Origin: a bacterium
Lineage (GTDB): Bacteria > Actinomycetota > Acidimicrobiia > Spongiisociales > JAENVV01
Reading direction: 5' to 3'
Assembly (NCBI GenBank): GCA_024641305.1
Contig: JAHEDI010000003.1
Coordinates: forward strand, 112,889-151,827
DNA length: 38,939 nt
Position 1 is the stretch's first letter; every line of letters begins with the position of its first letter. The position numbers and the translations under genes were made by a program. The notes under the pieces were generated by a model. The model worked only from the letters and a program-made list of their open reading frames with translations. It did no database searches and had not been told where the DNA came from. Shown here one piece after another: positions 15,836 to 22,301 of the stretch.

Positions 15836-18343
15836 TCAGCGGGCGGTAATTGGTTTGAGGGTGACCGCCGTTCCTGAGACCGTCACAAGTATCTGATCTC
15901 CGACCGGTTGAATGGCATGCGCCACCGCCACGATGGCGTGAGCGCCCCGGAGAACCCCGTCCTCGGTGAGGGCATCAATGGCCGCTCTTCGGCCGATTGC
16001 CACCGCCTCGACGTCGTGCGAGGCAACCATCGAGTCCGCCACGGCCAGACCGAGGAACTCATCGATGTCGTAGCCGGAAACCGTTGGCAGGTTCGTAACG
16101 ATCATGCGCCATGTTTCGACCCCCTCGTCGTCTTGTACCCAACCCTCGTAGGCCTCGTCACTTCGGGTACCCCAGTCTTCCGGGATCGGCCTTTTCTCAC
16201 TGACTCCGGTGGTAGTCGTCCCCACGATCGCAGGTGGGTTTGTGGAGATTGGTGAGCTGGATTCCGCATCGGTTTGGGGGCTGAAGTCCATCGGGACGTC
16301 CGATGGAAACATTGCCTCAACCGCAGTCGCCGGGTCATCTGGCGGCCGGGATCCGGACGCCTCGAGGTCGTCGGCGTCGACTTTGGTGAAACTTGAATCG
16401 CGGCCAGACGAAAATGGATCGGGATCGAAGCTGGGGGTGGTCGCCTGCATGGGCGGCAGGGGTGGGATGGGGCTTGCGGCGTCGTTGACCCCGACGAATC
16501 CCGGGTCTGCCGGCGTTTCGTCATCCGGCCCGGGTGCCTCGAGCCCGTCAGCACCGTTGCCTGCGTTTGTCAGGACGGCCACATGTTCGGAATCTTCTGG
16601 CTCGTCGGCTCGAGTATCGCCGTTGTCGGCATCGGCCGTCGAGTCCGTTGCCTCGTCCGAGGTATCCGTATTCGCGTCCTCATGTGAGGCATCATCTGGG
16701 GACTCAATAGTCGAGTCATCTGGGGACTCGGCCGGCGCCGCGACCGATGAGCCGGTTTCCACAACGGGTTCATCGTCAACGAGAAAATCTGGGAGGTCGT
16801 CAACGGTCGGACTTTCGCCGGGTGTGAACCTGACTGGCTGCTCGGTTTCGATGGCGGCTGCCGCGGCCGCAACAGCCGCGATGGCCGCTTCGCCCGATCC
16901 GAAAATCGCCGCAAATGGATCGTCCGGCCCGTCGGGTGCACCACCAAGCACAGCTCCAAAGATCGACTCGGGGCTCGCAGTCGTCTCGTTCGTCTCGTCG
17001 TCTCCGAGGCTCTCAAGCTCGTGATATACCGAGGGGGGCGACGTATGGGTGCTGAAATCGGGTTCGGCGAAATCCGAAGAGACGTCAGAGGTGGCGTCAA
17101 CTGATGCGGACTCCGGTCCACCTTCGGCCTCGCCATCGATAGGATGTTCGAGGGCGGGATGAGGTTCGATGTCGGGGTCGGCTGTTATCTCTTGATCGTC
17201 GTCGGACATACCAGCCATCTCGATTTCGACCGCAACATCATCCACGGGAGCTTCGATGGAACTCATGAACTCCGGGAAGAAGTCGTGCGCGTCACCGGTT
17301 GGCACGTCGGTCGGGTCCAACGTAATCGAATCTGCGGTCTGATCGCCCAGAGCTTGCAGAGTCTCGGCGAGTTCCGTTTCGATACTTTCGACATCTTCGA
17401 ACGCCAAATCGAAAGGGTCATCGTCGTCAAGTATGTCGGCATTGCCGGTTAGTTCGATGGAGCCAAAGTCCACGGATCCTTCGTCGAACTGAATGGCGGC
17501 GATATCGGGCACATCTCCAGCGGAGAGATCACTGAAGGATGAAGAGATGTCCTCAAGTGGTTCTGGCAAGTCTTCAAAAATGGCGTCGTTCGCGCCTAAT
17601 CCTGGAATGTCGATCGATGGGCCGACCGCCAGGTCGCCAAAGGCGCCCTCCAGGCCGTCTCCTGCGATCTCCGGGGAGACGGAGGGTGGTTCCTCCGATG
17701 ATGCAGCGTCCGAAAGAGGTTCGGTTTCGGACGCGTCTGGCGCATCGACGGGCGATGGATCCTCGCCCGTGGTCACGGCAAGTGGAGGAACGGTTGGGGA
17801 ACTCCCGAACAGTCCGGATGCGGCCAACAGCGGGTTAAGGCGACGTCGGGATGGAATTGGTGAGTCGTCCGTCTCGGATGCGCCTCCCGAACCGACCTGG
17901 TCTGAACCGATTTCGAGCGCTGAGAGGTCGCCCAACTCGCTTTCGAGGAGGTCACTGGACGCTTCGGCGTCAGATGCCTGATTTTCGGCGCTGTCTGAGA
18001 ACCCTTCGAAGTCGGTAAATCCGGCGAGATCACCGAGATCTAGATCCTGATCACCTTTGGACTCGTCGGGAATGACAGGATCCTCTGAGGGTGCTTGTGG
18101 TGCGAACTCACGGTCTGCGTCGACCGTCGCGTTGGATGGATGAGCGTCCGATAGGGAGTCCTCCAGTGGACCAGGCATGGTCGACACGCTCTGTGCCTCG
18201 ATGGTTGAGAGATTGGCAAGATCGACAGGCAGCTCATCGGGAAGCGCTTGGGGTGCGGGTGACGCGACGGCCTCGGTTGCGCTGTCCGTTTCGGGGTCGC
18301 CCAAACCCCATGGGTCACCGCTTGTGAAGTCGTTGTCAGACAC
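15836..18343 (-). CDS. Large acidic low-complexity protein with C-terminal YbjQ (UPF0145) domain
   Basis: An 835-residue protein. Residues about 1-740 are rich in Asp, Glu, Ser, Pro and Ala with only three Lys and no Cys, so they are probably disordered and highly negative. Within them lie short hydrophobic islands: SRRRLNPLLAASGLFG near 170, recurring GDL-type motifs, DPFDLAFEDVESIETELAET, SIFGAVLGG and an Ala-rich helix. Residues 747-835 (MIVTNLPTVSGYDIDEFLGL through VTVSGTAVTLKP) match the YbjQ family, which forms oligomeric rings of unknown role. GTG 18343 is chosen as start because AGGAG lies 7 nt upstream; an ATG at 18358 precedes that site. No signal peptide is visible. Confidence 0.8.
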   Translation of the reverse strand: MSDNDFTSGDPWGLGDPETDSATEAVASPAPQALPDELPVDLANLSTIEAQSVSTMPGPLEDSLSDAHPSNATVDADREFAPQAPSEDPVIPDESKGDQDLDLGDLAGFTDFEGFSDSAENQASDAEASSDLLESELGDLSALEIGSDQVGSGGASETDDSPIPSRRRLNPLLAASGLFGSSPTVPPLAVTTGEDPSPVDAPDASETEPLSDAASSEEPPSVSPEIAGDGLEGAFGDLAVGPSIDIPGLGANDAIFEDLPEPLEDISSSFSDLSAGDVPDIAAIQFDEGSVDFGSIELTGNADILDDDDPFDLAFEDVESIETELAETLQALGDQTADSITLDPTDVPTGDAHDFFPEFMSSIEAPVDDVAVEIEMAGMSDDDQEITADPDIEPHPALEHPIDGEAEGGPESASVDATSDVSSDFAEPDFSTHTSPPSVYHELESLGDDETNETTASPESIFGAVLGGAPDGPDDPFAAIFGSGEAAIAAVAAAAAAIETEQPVRFTPGESPTVDDLPDFLVDDEPVVETGSSVAAPAESPDDSTIESPDDASHEDANTDTSDEATDSTADADNGDTRADEPEDSEHVAVLTNAGNGADGLEAPGPDDETPADPGFVGVNDAASPIPPLPPMQATTPSFDPDPFSSGRDSSFTKVDADDLEASGSRPPDDPATAVEAMFPSDVPMDFSPQTDAESSSPISTNPPAIVGTTTTGVSEKRPIPEDWGTRSDEAYEGWVQDDEGVETWRMIVTNLPTVSGYDIDEFLGLAVADSMVASHDVEAVAIGRRAAIDALTEDGVLRGAHAIVAVAHAIQPVGDQILVTVSGTAVTLKPITAR

Positions 18344-18420
18344 CTGAATTCTCCTCATAGCGACGTATTAGGGAGGATACTCCACCCCCGGTCCTTCGAC
18401 CTACTACCTTTCTATCGGTC

Positions 18421-19083
18421 ATGAGAGTCACGGTCCTAACCATCTTTCCAGAGTTTTTTGACTCTCCGCTCGGAGTGAGCATCGTGAAACGTGCCCGTGA
18501 CCTCGGGATGCTTGAGATCGACATTCGCGATCTCCGTGCGTACGGACTCGGCACTCACCGACAGGTCGACGATGCTCCGTTCGGAGGGGGAGCGGGCATG
18601 GTGATGATGGTTGAACCCTTCCACAATGCCCTCGGACCCTTGGCCGAATCCCATCGGGTTCTCATGTCGCCGTCTGGCGACCGATTGACCCAGTCGACAC
18701 TGGACCGATGGGCCACCCTGGATCATCTCACGCTTGTCTGCGGGCGATACGAAGGGATAGACGAACGGGTGACCGATCACCATATCGATGAAGTTGTGTC
18801 GTTGGCAGACGTGGTGCTGGCAGGCGGAGAAGTCGCAGCGCTGGCCATCATTGAGGGGTTGGCCCGGCTCCTCGATGGAGTTTTGGGCAATCCCGAATCG
18901 ACCGAGCATGAATCGTTCCGCGATGGACTCCTGGAAGAACCGCAATATACGCGCCCGTCGGAGTTCAACGGATGGGCCGTCCCGGAAGTTCTCTTGAGCG
19001 GCGATCACGCCAGGATTGCCGCCTGGCGGCATGAGCAGCGTATCATTCGCACCCGAAACCGCCGACCCGACCTGCTGGATTGA
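18421..19083 (+). CDS. trmD: tRNA (guanine-37-N1)-methyltransferase
   Basis: A 220-residue SPOUT methyltransferase that uses SAM to methylate G37 next to the anticodon, preventing +1 frameshifts. The N-terminus MRVTVLTIFPEFFDSPLGVS and the motif FGGGAGMVMM are typical, as are LVCGRYEGIDERV and the knot region LAGGEVAALAIIEGLARLLDGVLGN. The length is slightly short, with a compact C-terminal domain. It is divergent from the acidic-protein gene and followed by rplS. The usual upstream partner rimM is separated from it by 8 kb. Confidence 0.96.
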   Translation: MRVTVLTIFPEFFDSPLGVSIVKRARDLGMLEIDIRDLRAYGLGTHRQVDDAPFGGGAGMVMMVEPFHNALGPLAESHRVLMSPSGDRLTQSTLDRWATLDHLTLVCGRYEGIDERVTDHHIDEVVSLADVVLAGGEVAALAIIEGLARLLDGVLGNPESTEHESFRDGLLEEPQYTRPSEFNGWAVPEVLLSGDHARIAAWRHEQRIIRTRNRRPDLLD

Positions 19084-19106
19084 CACCCGACCAGGAGTGG
19101 TAACAT
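19080..19106 (+). promoter_or_regulatory. Candidate promoter of rplS
   Basis: A perfect TTGACA (19080-19085) overlaps the trmD stop codon. TAACAT (19101-19106) follows after 15 nt, which is shorter than the usual 17. Transcription would start near 19113, inside the hairpin at 19111-19124. Confidence 0.35.
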
Positions 19107-19110
19107 GTCG

Positions 19111-19130
19111 GGCGCGTCAGCGCCTCTTTT
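19111..19130 (+). terminator. Short GC hairpin with T-rich tail between trmD and rplS
   Basis: GGCGC (19111-19115), loop GTCA, GCGCC (19120-19124) and then TCTTTT. This has the form of a weak intrinsic terminator or attenuator, 33 nt before the rplS ATG. The stem is only 5 bp, so it may merely modulate read-through from trmD. Confidence 0.4.
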
Positions 19131-19163
19131 CCCGCCGCGGTGCCTTCCAAGGAGCCTCCAGTC

Positions 19164-19508
19164 ATGAATGAAATCGACCACATCGAAAGCGCTCAGCTGC
19201 GCACGGACCTACCGAAGTTTGGACCGGGCGACGTCGTCAAAGTACACGTCCGGGTCGTCGAAGGCGGCCGGGAACGGACCCAGGTCTTCGAAGGCGTCGT
19301 AATCGCCAAGAACGGTGGCGGGATTCGCGAATCTTTCACCGTCCGTAAAGTCAGTTTCGGCGTAGGCGTTGAGCGGGTATTTCCGCTGCATGCCCCGATC
19401 ATCCAGCAGATCGAGGTCGCCAGACGGGGCGATGTACGGCGCGCCAAGCTCTACTATCTTCGGGATCGGGTCGGAAAAGCCGCCCGCATCAAGGAGAAGC
19501 GGGACTGA
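19164..19508 (+). CDS. rplS: 50S ribosomal protein L19
   Basis: A 114-residue protein at the 30S-50S interface. The L19 pattern is clear: [40 protein letters not shown], and [29 protein letters not shown] 19164 is chosen over an in-frame GTG at 19140 because AAGGAG lies 9 nt upstream, and the resulting length equals the family norm. A second AGGAG inside its last codons appears to serve the next gene, lepB. Confidence 0.96.
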   Translation: MNEIDHIESAQLRTDLPKFGPGDVVKVHVRVVEGGRERTQVFEGVVIAKNGGGIRESFTVRKVSFGVGVERVFPLHAPIIQQIEVARRGDVRRAKLYYLRDRVGKAARIKEKRD

Positions 19509-20182
19509 TTCCTCCATCAGAGCCATCCTATCGGGATCCCTTCGCTGACTCGGCGGCCTACGAACCGCCGCCGTCGATAACCGAGACAAAACCGAAGCGT
19601 AAATCGTTCCTCGCTGAACTACCGATCCTCATCATTATTGCCCTCGCGATCGCGATCGTCCTCAAGGCGCTTCTGGTCCAGGCCTTTTGGATTCCTTCCC
19701 AGTCGATGGTGCCAACGCTGCTTGTCGATGACCGGGTCTTCGTTAACAAGCTGATGGCGTTCACTGATCTCCAACGAGGCGACGTCGTGGTTTTCGTCTC
19801 ACCGTTCATCGAAGCGGACACTCCGGCGGAACCGATCGGAACCCGCATCGTCGAGACCATCAAACAGACGTTTGGGATCACGAGTACGGCGGTTCCCGAC
19901 GACCTGATCAAACGGGTCATCGGGCTACCAGGCGAAACAATCGAGATCCGTGACAATCATGTGTTGGTCGATGGGACTTCCATCGAAGAACCGTATCTCG
20001 CCGAAAATGTCCAGATGGCCGATATGCCACCCCGAACGTTGCGCGACGACGAGTTGTGGGTCATGGGTGATAATCGAGACTTTTCTTCAGATAGTCGTCG
20101 GTTCGGGCCGATAAAGGTGAATAATGTCGTCGGGCGTGCTTTCGTAAGATTTTGGCCGACGGACCGTTGGGGCAGCATCTGA
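19505..20182 (+). CDS. lepB: Signal peptidase I, probably starting at CTG
   Basis: A type I signal peptidase of about 225 residues. Residues 1-38 are a polar cytoplasmic tail, 39-60 a membrane anchor ([20 protein letters not shown]), followed by [21 protein letters not shown] with the catalytic Ser67. The catalytic Lys is near 136 ([11 protein letters not shown]) and the C-terminal box [19 protein letters not shown] is present. The first ATG in frame (19706) is the Met just after the catalytic Ser, so it cannot be the start. Upstream there is no ATG, GTG or TTG back to a stop at 19370. CTG 19505, 8 nt after AGGAG, is the best start; ATT 19508, overlapping the rplS TGA, is the alternative. Confidence 0.85.
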   Translation: MIPPSEPSYRDPFADSAAYEPPPSITETKPKRKSFLAELPILIIIALAIAIVLKALLVQAFWIPSQSMVPTLLVDDRVFVNKLMAFTDLQRGDVVVFVSPFIEADTPAEPIGTRIVETIKQTFGITSTAVPDDLIKRVIGLPGETIEIRDNHVLVDGTSIEEPYLAENVQMADMPPRTLRDDELWVMGDNRDFSSDSRRFGPIKVNNVVGRAFVRFWPTDRWGSI

Positions 20183-20231
20183 ATTCGGCGGCCGTTGGGT
20201 ACCGGGTAGATCTCGTTGATAAGGACATGGT

Positions 20232-20528
20232 GTGAACGAAGAAGATCTTGAGCGATACGAGTCGGCTGTGGAACTCCAGTTGTACAAGGAGTATCGCGAC
20301 GTTCTGCCCATGTTCAAGTTCGTCGTCGAGACCGAACGGCGGTTTTATCTGGCCAATAGTGTCGAAGTCAACGAGCGAGCTGCGAACGGGACGGTTTACT
20401 TCGAGGTCCTCCTGGAGGATGCTTGGGTATGGGATATGTACCGTCCGGCAAGGTTCCTTCAACGAGTCAGGGTCATGAGCTTCCGAGATCTCAATATCGA
20501 GGAACTCGAGCCAGGCGTCCAGATCTAG
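20232..20528 (+). CDS. DUF2469 conserved actinobacterial protein
   Basis: A 98-residue protein starting at GTG 20232. The sequence (EDLERYESAVELQLYKEYRD, FKFVVETERRFYLAN, VYFEVLLEDAWVWDMYRPAR, SFRDLNIEEL) matches the DUF2469 family, found nearly only in Actinomycetota and normally located between lepB or rnhB and yraN. The function is unknown. The conserved aromatic and charged residues suggest a soluble cytoplasmic protein. It lies 49 nt after lepB. Confidence 0.92.
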   Translation: MNEEDLERYESAVELQLYKEYRDVLPMFKFVVETERRFYLANSVEVNERAANGTVYFEVLLEDAWVWDMYRPARFLQRVRVMSFRDLNIEELEPGVQI

Positions 20529-20563
20529 CCAATTCAGTTCTCGACAATCGTCAGACCGGTCGG

Positions 20564-20860
20564 TTGGGGGAAGATCTTGCCTGCGGGTTCCTGGTTCGTC
20601 AGGGCCTGCGGATCATCGAACGGAACGTCCGGGTTGGCCGTGGCGAACTCGATGTCATTGCCGGTTACGGTGACCTTCGAATCGCAGTCGAGATCAAAAC
20701 TCTTTCAGATCCCGGCGATGAGCCATTCCGCACCTTCACCCCGGCCAAACGCCGCCAAGTAATGGCCCTGGCTTCCGGGTATCGCTGCGACCGATCCGAT
20801 CTCGTTGTGGTCGAATTCCGCGGCAACGGTGTTCTCTTCCGCTGGCTGCCGGCTCAATGA
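20564..20860 (+). CDS. YraN/UPF0102 family endonuclease-like protein (start uncertain)
   Basis: A restriction-endonuclease-like fold protein. The core GEDLACGFLVRQGLRIIERN, then RVGRGELDVIAGYGDLRIAVEIK, carries the catalytic-type Glu/Asp and ExK residues. The reading frame is open well upstream and family members normally include the preceding residues LDNRQTGRLGED, but no ATG, GTG or TTG occurs between 20429 (ATG inside the DUF2469 gene) and TTG 20564. The latter is listed as a conservative start; the true start may be a non-standard codon near 20530-20545. The downstream order yraN-comM-dprA is conserved in many bacteria, although here minus-strand genes intervene. Confidence 0.75.
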   Translation: MGEDLACGFLVRQGLRIIERNVRVGRGELDVIAGYGDLRIAVEIKTLSDPGDEPFRTFTPAKRRQVMALASGYRCDRSDLVVVEFRGNGVLFRWLPAQ

Positions 20861-21048
20861 GCGTATGGGGTGGCCCGTCCCGATCGACGCGATCGATGCC
20901 AGCACCCATGATGCCAGTGACGTCGAAGGTCGGGAGTTTCTTCCGGGACCACGACGAGATGGCCAACGCCAATCGCAATAACGGAATCGCAACCTGGACA
21001 CTGGTAGGTCTTGCGTGCGGCGTACGGTTGAATTGCACTGATCGACAT
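20854..21048 (-). CDS. Cys/His-rich mini-protein (probable zinc ribbon)
   Basis: A 64-residue protein. The sequence YQCPGCDSVIAIGVGHLVVVPEETPDLRRHWHHGCW (abbreviated) has the arrangement CxxC ... HWHxxCW, apparently four zinc ligands. I recall short actinobacterial proteins with the pattern PYRCPGC...RRHWHTxCW in the same neighbourhood, often mislabelled ATP/GTP-binding proteins; no function is established. The ATG 21048 lies 5 nt after the 24-codon ORF upstream. The stop overlaps the convergent yraN end by 7 nt. Confidence 0.75.
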   Translation of the reverse strand: MSISAIQPYAARKTYQCPGCDSVIAIGVGHLVVVPEETPDLRRHWHHGCWHRSRRSGRATPYAH

Positions 21049-21053
21049 GGTGC

Positions 21054-21128
21054 TCAACCGAAGAATCCCCAGATGATCGCCGCGATCGCGGCGAGAATCG
21101 CTCCACCGACCATGGCATAGTCGGCCAT
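21054..21128 (-). CDS. Possible 24-residue single-helix membrane peptide
   Basis: A short ORF with an ATG at 21128 preceded by AGGAG (21140-21144 on the minus strand, 11 nt spacing). After MADYAM it is almost entirely hydrophobic (VGGAILAAIAAIIWGFFG), enough for one membrane helix. It ends 5 nt before the zinc-ribbon gene, so the two could be co-translated. Its small size means that chance cannot be excluded. Confidence 0.5.
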   Translation of the reverse strand: MADYAMVGGAILAAIAAIIWGFFG

Positions 21129-21192
21129 GCTGGGTGGCTCTCCTGCGCCTCGAAACGGGTTCAGACCCATGTCGCACAAACCTTTCGCCCGT

Positions 21193-21960
21193 TCATCTTC
21201 CCTGCCAATGCGGCGACCGCTTCTCGACGAATGCCCTGACACCTTCGTCGGCGTCTTCGGAGCCAAGGCAGATCGCCTGGGAGCGGGCCTCGTTGCTGAG
21301 AGCTTCCTCAAGCGAGAGTTCGAACGATCGATTGAGGGCTTGCTTGATGAGGAGTTGAGCGACGGGAGCCCCTCCGAGGAAACCGATTGCCAGTTCCCTG
21401 GCCCGGGCAAGGAGCTGATCCTGGTCGACGAGATCGATGCATAGACCGATTTGTCTGGCTTCGGTAGCAGATACGATCCGGCCGCTTAGTGAGATTTCCT
21501 TGGCTCGTTGAAGGCCGACGATGCGCGGCAAGAGCCACGAACCGCCGAAATCGAGGGTCAGGCCACGCTTTGCGAAGATTTCCGAGAACCGGGCTTCGGG
21601 AGTGGCGATGACGACATCGCACGCCAGCGCCAGGTTCATTCCGGCTCCCACCGCCACGCCGTCGACGGCCGCGATCGTGGGTTTGGTTGTGCGTATCAGG
21701 GCGTTGGCTGCTGCCCCGATCCTTTGCATATACCGGTGGCGGGCCGCCACCCCCGGTCGAGAAGAGTCGTCTGACAGGTTTGCCCCGGCACAAAAGTTGC
21801 CGCCGGCGCCCGTGATAATGAGGATTCGTTGTGCCGACAGTTCGAATTCTGTGACGTGATGATGAAGTGTTTCCCATCCGTCGGGGGGGATCGCGTTCAT
21901 CCGGTCCGGCCAGTCGATGGTCAGCGTGCGGATTTGATCGTCGTCATCGATGCGAATCAT
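21193..21960 (-). CDS. Enoyl-CoA hydratase/isomerase family (crotonase) protein
   Basis: A 255-residue crotonase-fold enzyme acting on acyl-CoA thioesters. The oxyanion-hole segments are ITGAGGNFCAGANLSD and AVDGVAVGAGMNLALACD. The active-site region reads FAKRGLTLDFGGSWLLPRIVG: the first catalytic Glu of hydratases is absent and an Asp stands in the second acidic position, as in PaaG-like isomerases/hydratases. The substrate cannot be predicted. It stands alone on the minus strand, divergent from comM with 341 nt between the starts. Confidence 0.9.
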   Translation of the reverse strand: MIRIDDDDQIRTLTIDWPDRMNAIPPDGWETLHHHVTEFELSAQRILIITGAGGNFCAGANLSDDSSRPGVAARHRYMQRIGAAANALIRTTKPTIAAVDGVAVGAGMNLALACDVVIATPEARFSEIFAKRGLTLDFGGSWLLPRIVGLQRAKEISLSGRIVSATEARQIGLCIDLVDQDQLLARARELAIGFLGGAPVAQLLIKQALNRSFELSLEEALSNEARSQAICLGSEDADEGVRAFVEKRSPHWQGR

Positions 21961-22035
21961 GTCTCCAAGTTACCCGGAGACGGTGAATGGGTTCGGCTTC
22001 TGGCCGGGGTGGAACCTGAACATGTTGGGCTCACT

Positions 22036-22063
22036 TAAGCTTTTTGGTCCTTTCTGCCGATAG
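22036..22063 (+). promoter_or_regulatory. Sigma-28 (FliA/WhiG)-type promoter upstream of comM
   Basis: TAAGCTTT (22036-22043), a 12-nt spacer and GCCGATAG (22056-22063). The known FliA/WhiG consensus is TAAAGTTT - N11 - GCCGATAA, so 13 of 16 positions match with one extra spacer base. It is AT-rich against a GC-rich background and lies in the only gene-free stretch over 300 nt in the window (21961-22301). It points towards comM, 240 nt away. A whiG-type sigma gene is at 26985. Confidence 0.65.
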
Positions 22064-22194
22064 TTGAGATACCACGTCGTCTCTGAGAAGAACCGATGTG
22101 GAGTGCTGGCACAAGACGCAATGGAGCGTGATCGCCGATCTCCTGCTCTAGAGCAATCTAGATTTCGGTGGACCCCCTCATTGGTCTCGTGATG

Positions 22195-22258
22195 TGCAGG
22201 GCAAACCCTGTCCCGGGGCGTGAGCGCGCTGTGAACGCCCCGGGACGGAATGCCCGCA
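22195..22258 (+). ncRNA. Long hairpin in the comM 5' region
   Basis: A perfect 12-bp stem, GTCCCGGGGCGT (22210-22221) with ACGCCCCGGGAC (22235-22246) around a 13-nt loop, is extended below an internal loop by GGGCA (22199-22203) with TGCCC (22251-22255), and below a bulged A by TGC (22195-22197) with GCA (22256-22258): about 20 bp in all. No T-tract follows, so it is not a classical terminator. It lies 44 nt before the comM start and could be a structured leader or the 3' end of a small RNA. Confidence 0.6.
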
Positions 22259-22301
22259 GGACGTCATCAATTCTGTCACAGCTCGGCGTTACGTTTCCGT
22301 G

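Noticed and set aside
16209..17024. A 271-codon Ser/Gly-rich frame on the plus strand
   Set aside because: It is antisense to the acidic protein gene; its low complexity simply mirrors the Asp/Ser/Pro-rich coding strand, whereas the minus strand has a ribosome site and a YbjQ domain.
20109..20116. GCCGATAA, identical to a FliA/WhiG -10 element
   Set aside because: It is inside lepB coding sequence (Gly-Pro-Ile-Lys of a conserved box) and has no TAAA-type -35 at the right distance.
22195..22300. A canonical c-di-GMP-I riboswitch upstream of comM
   Set aside because: Only two short boxes resemble the aptamer; the GGGAC box is consumed in a perfect 12-bp stem and the tetraloop-receptor hairpin is not recognisable. 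It is kept as a test, not as a call.
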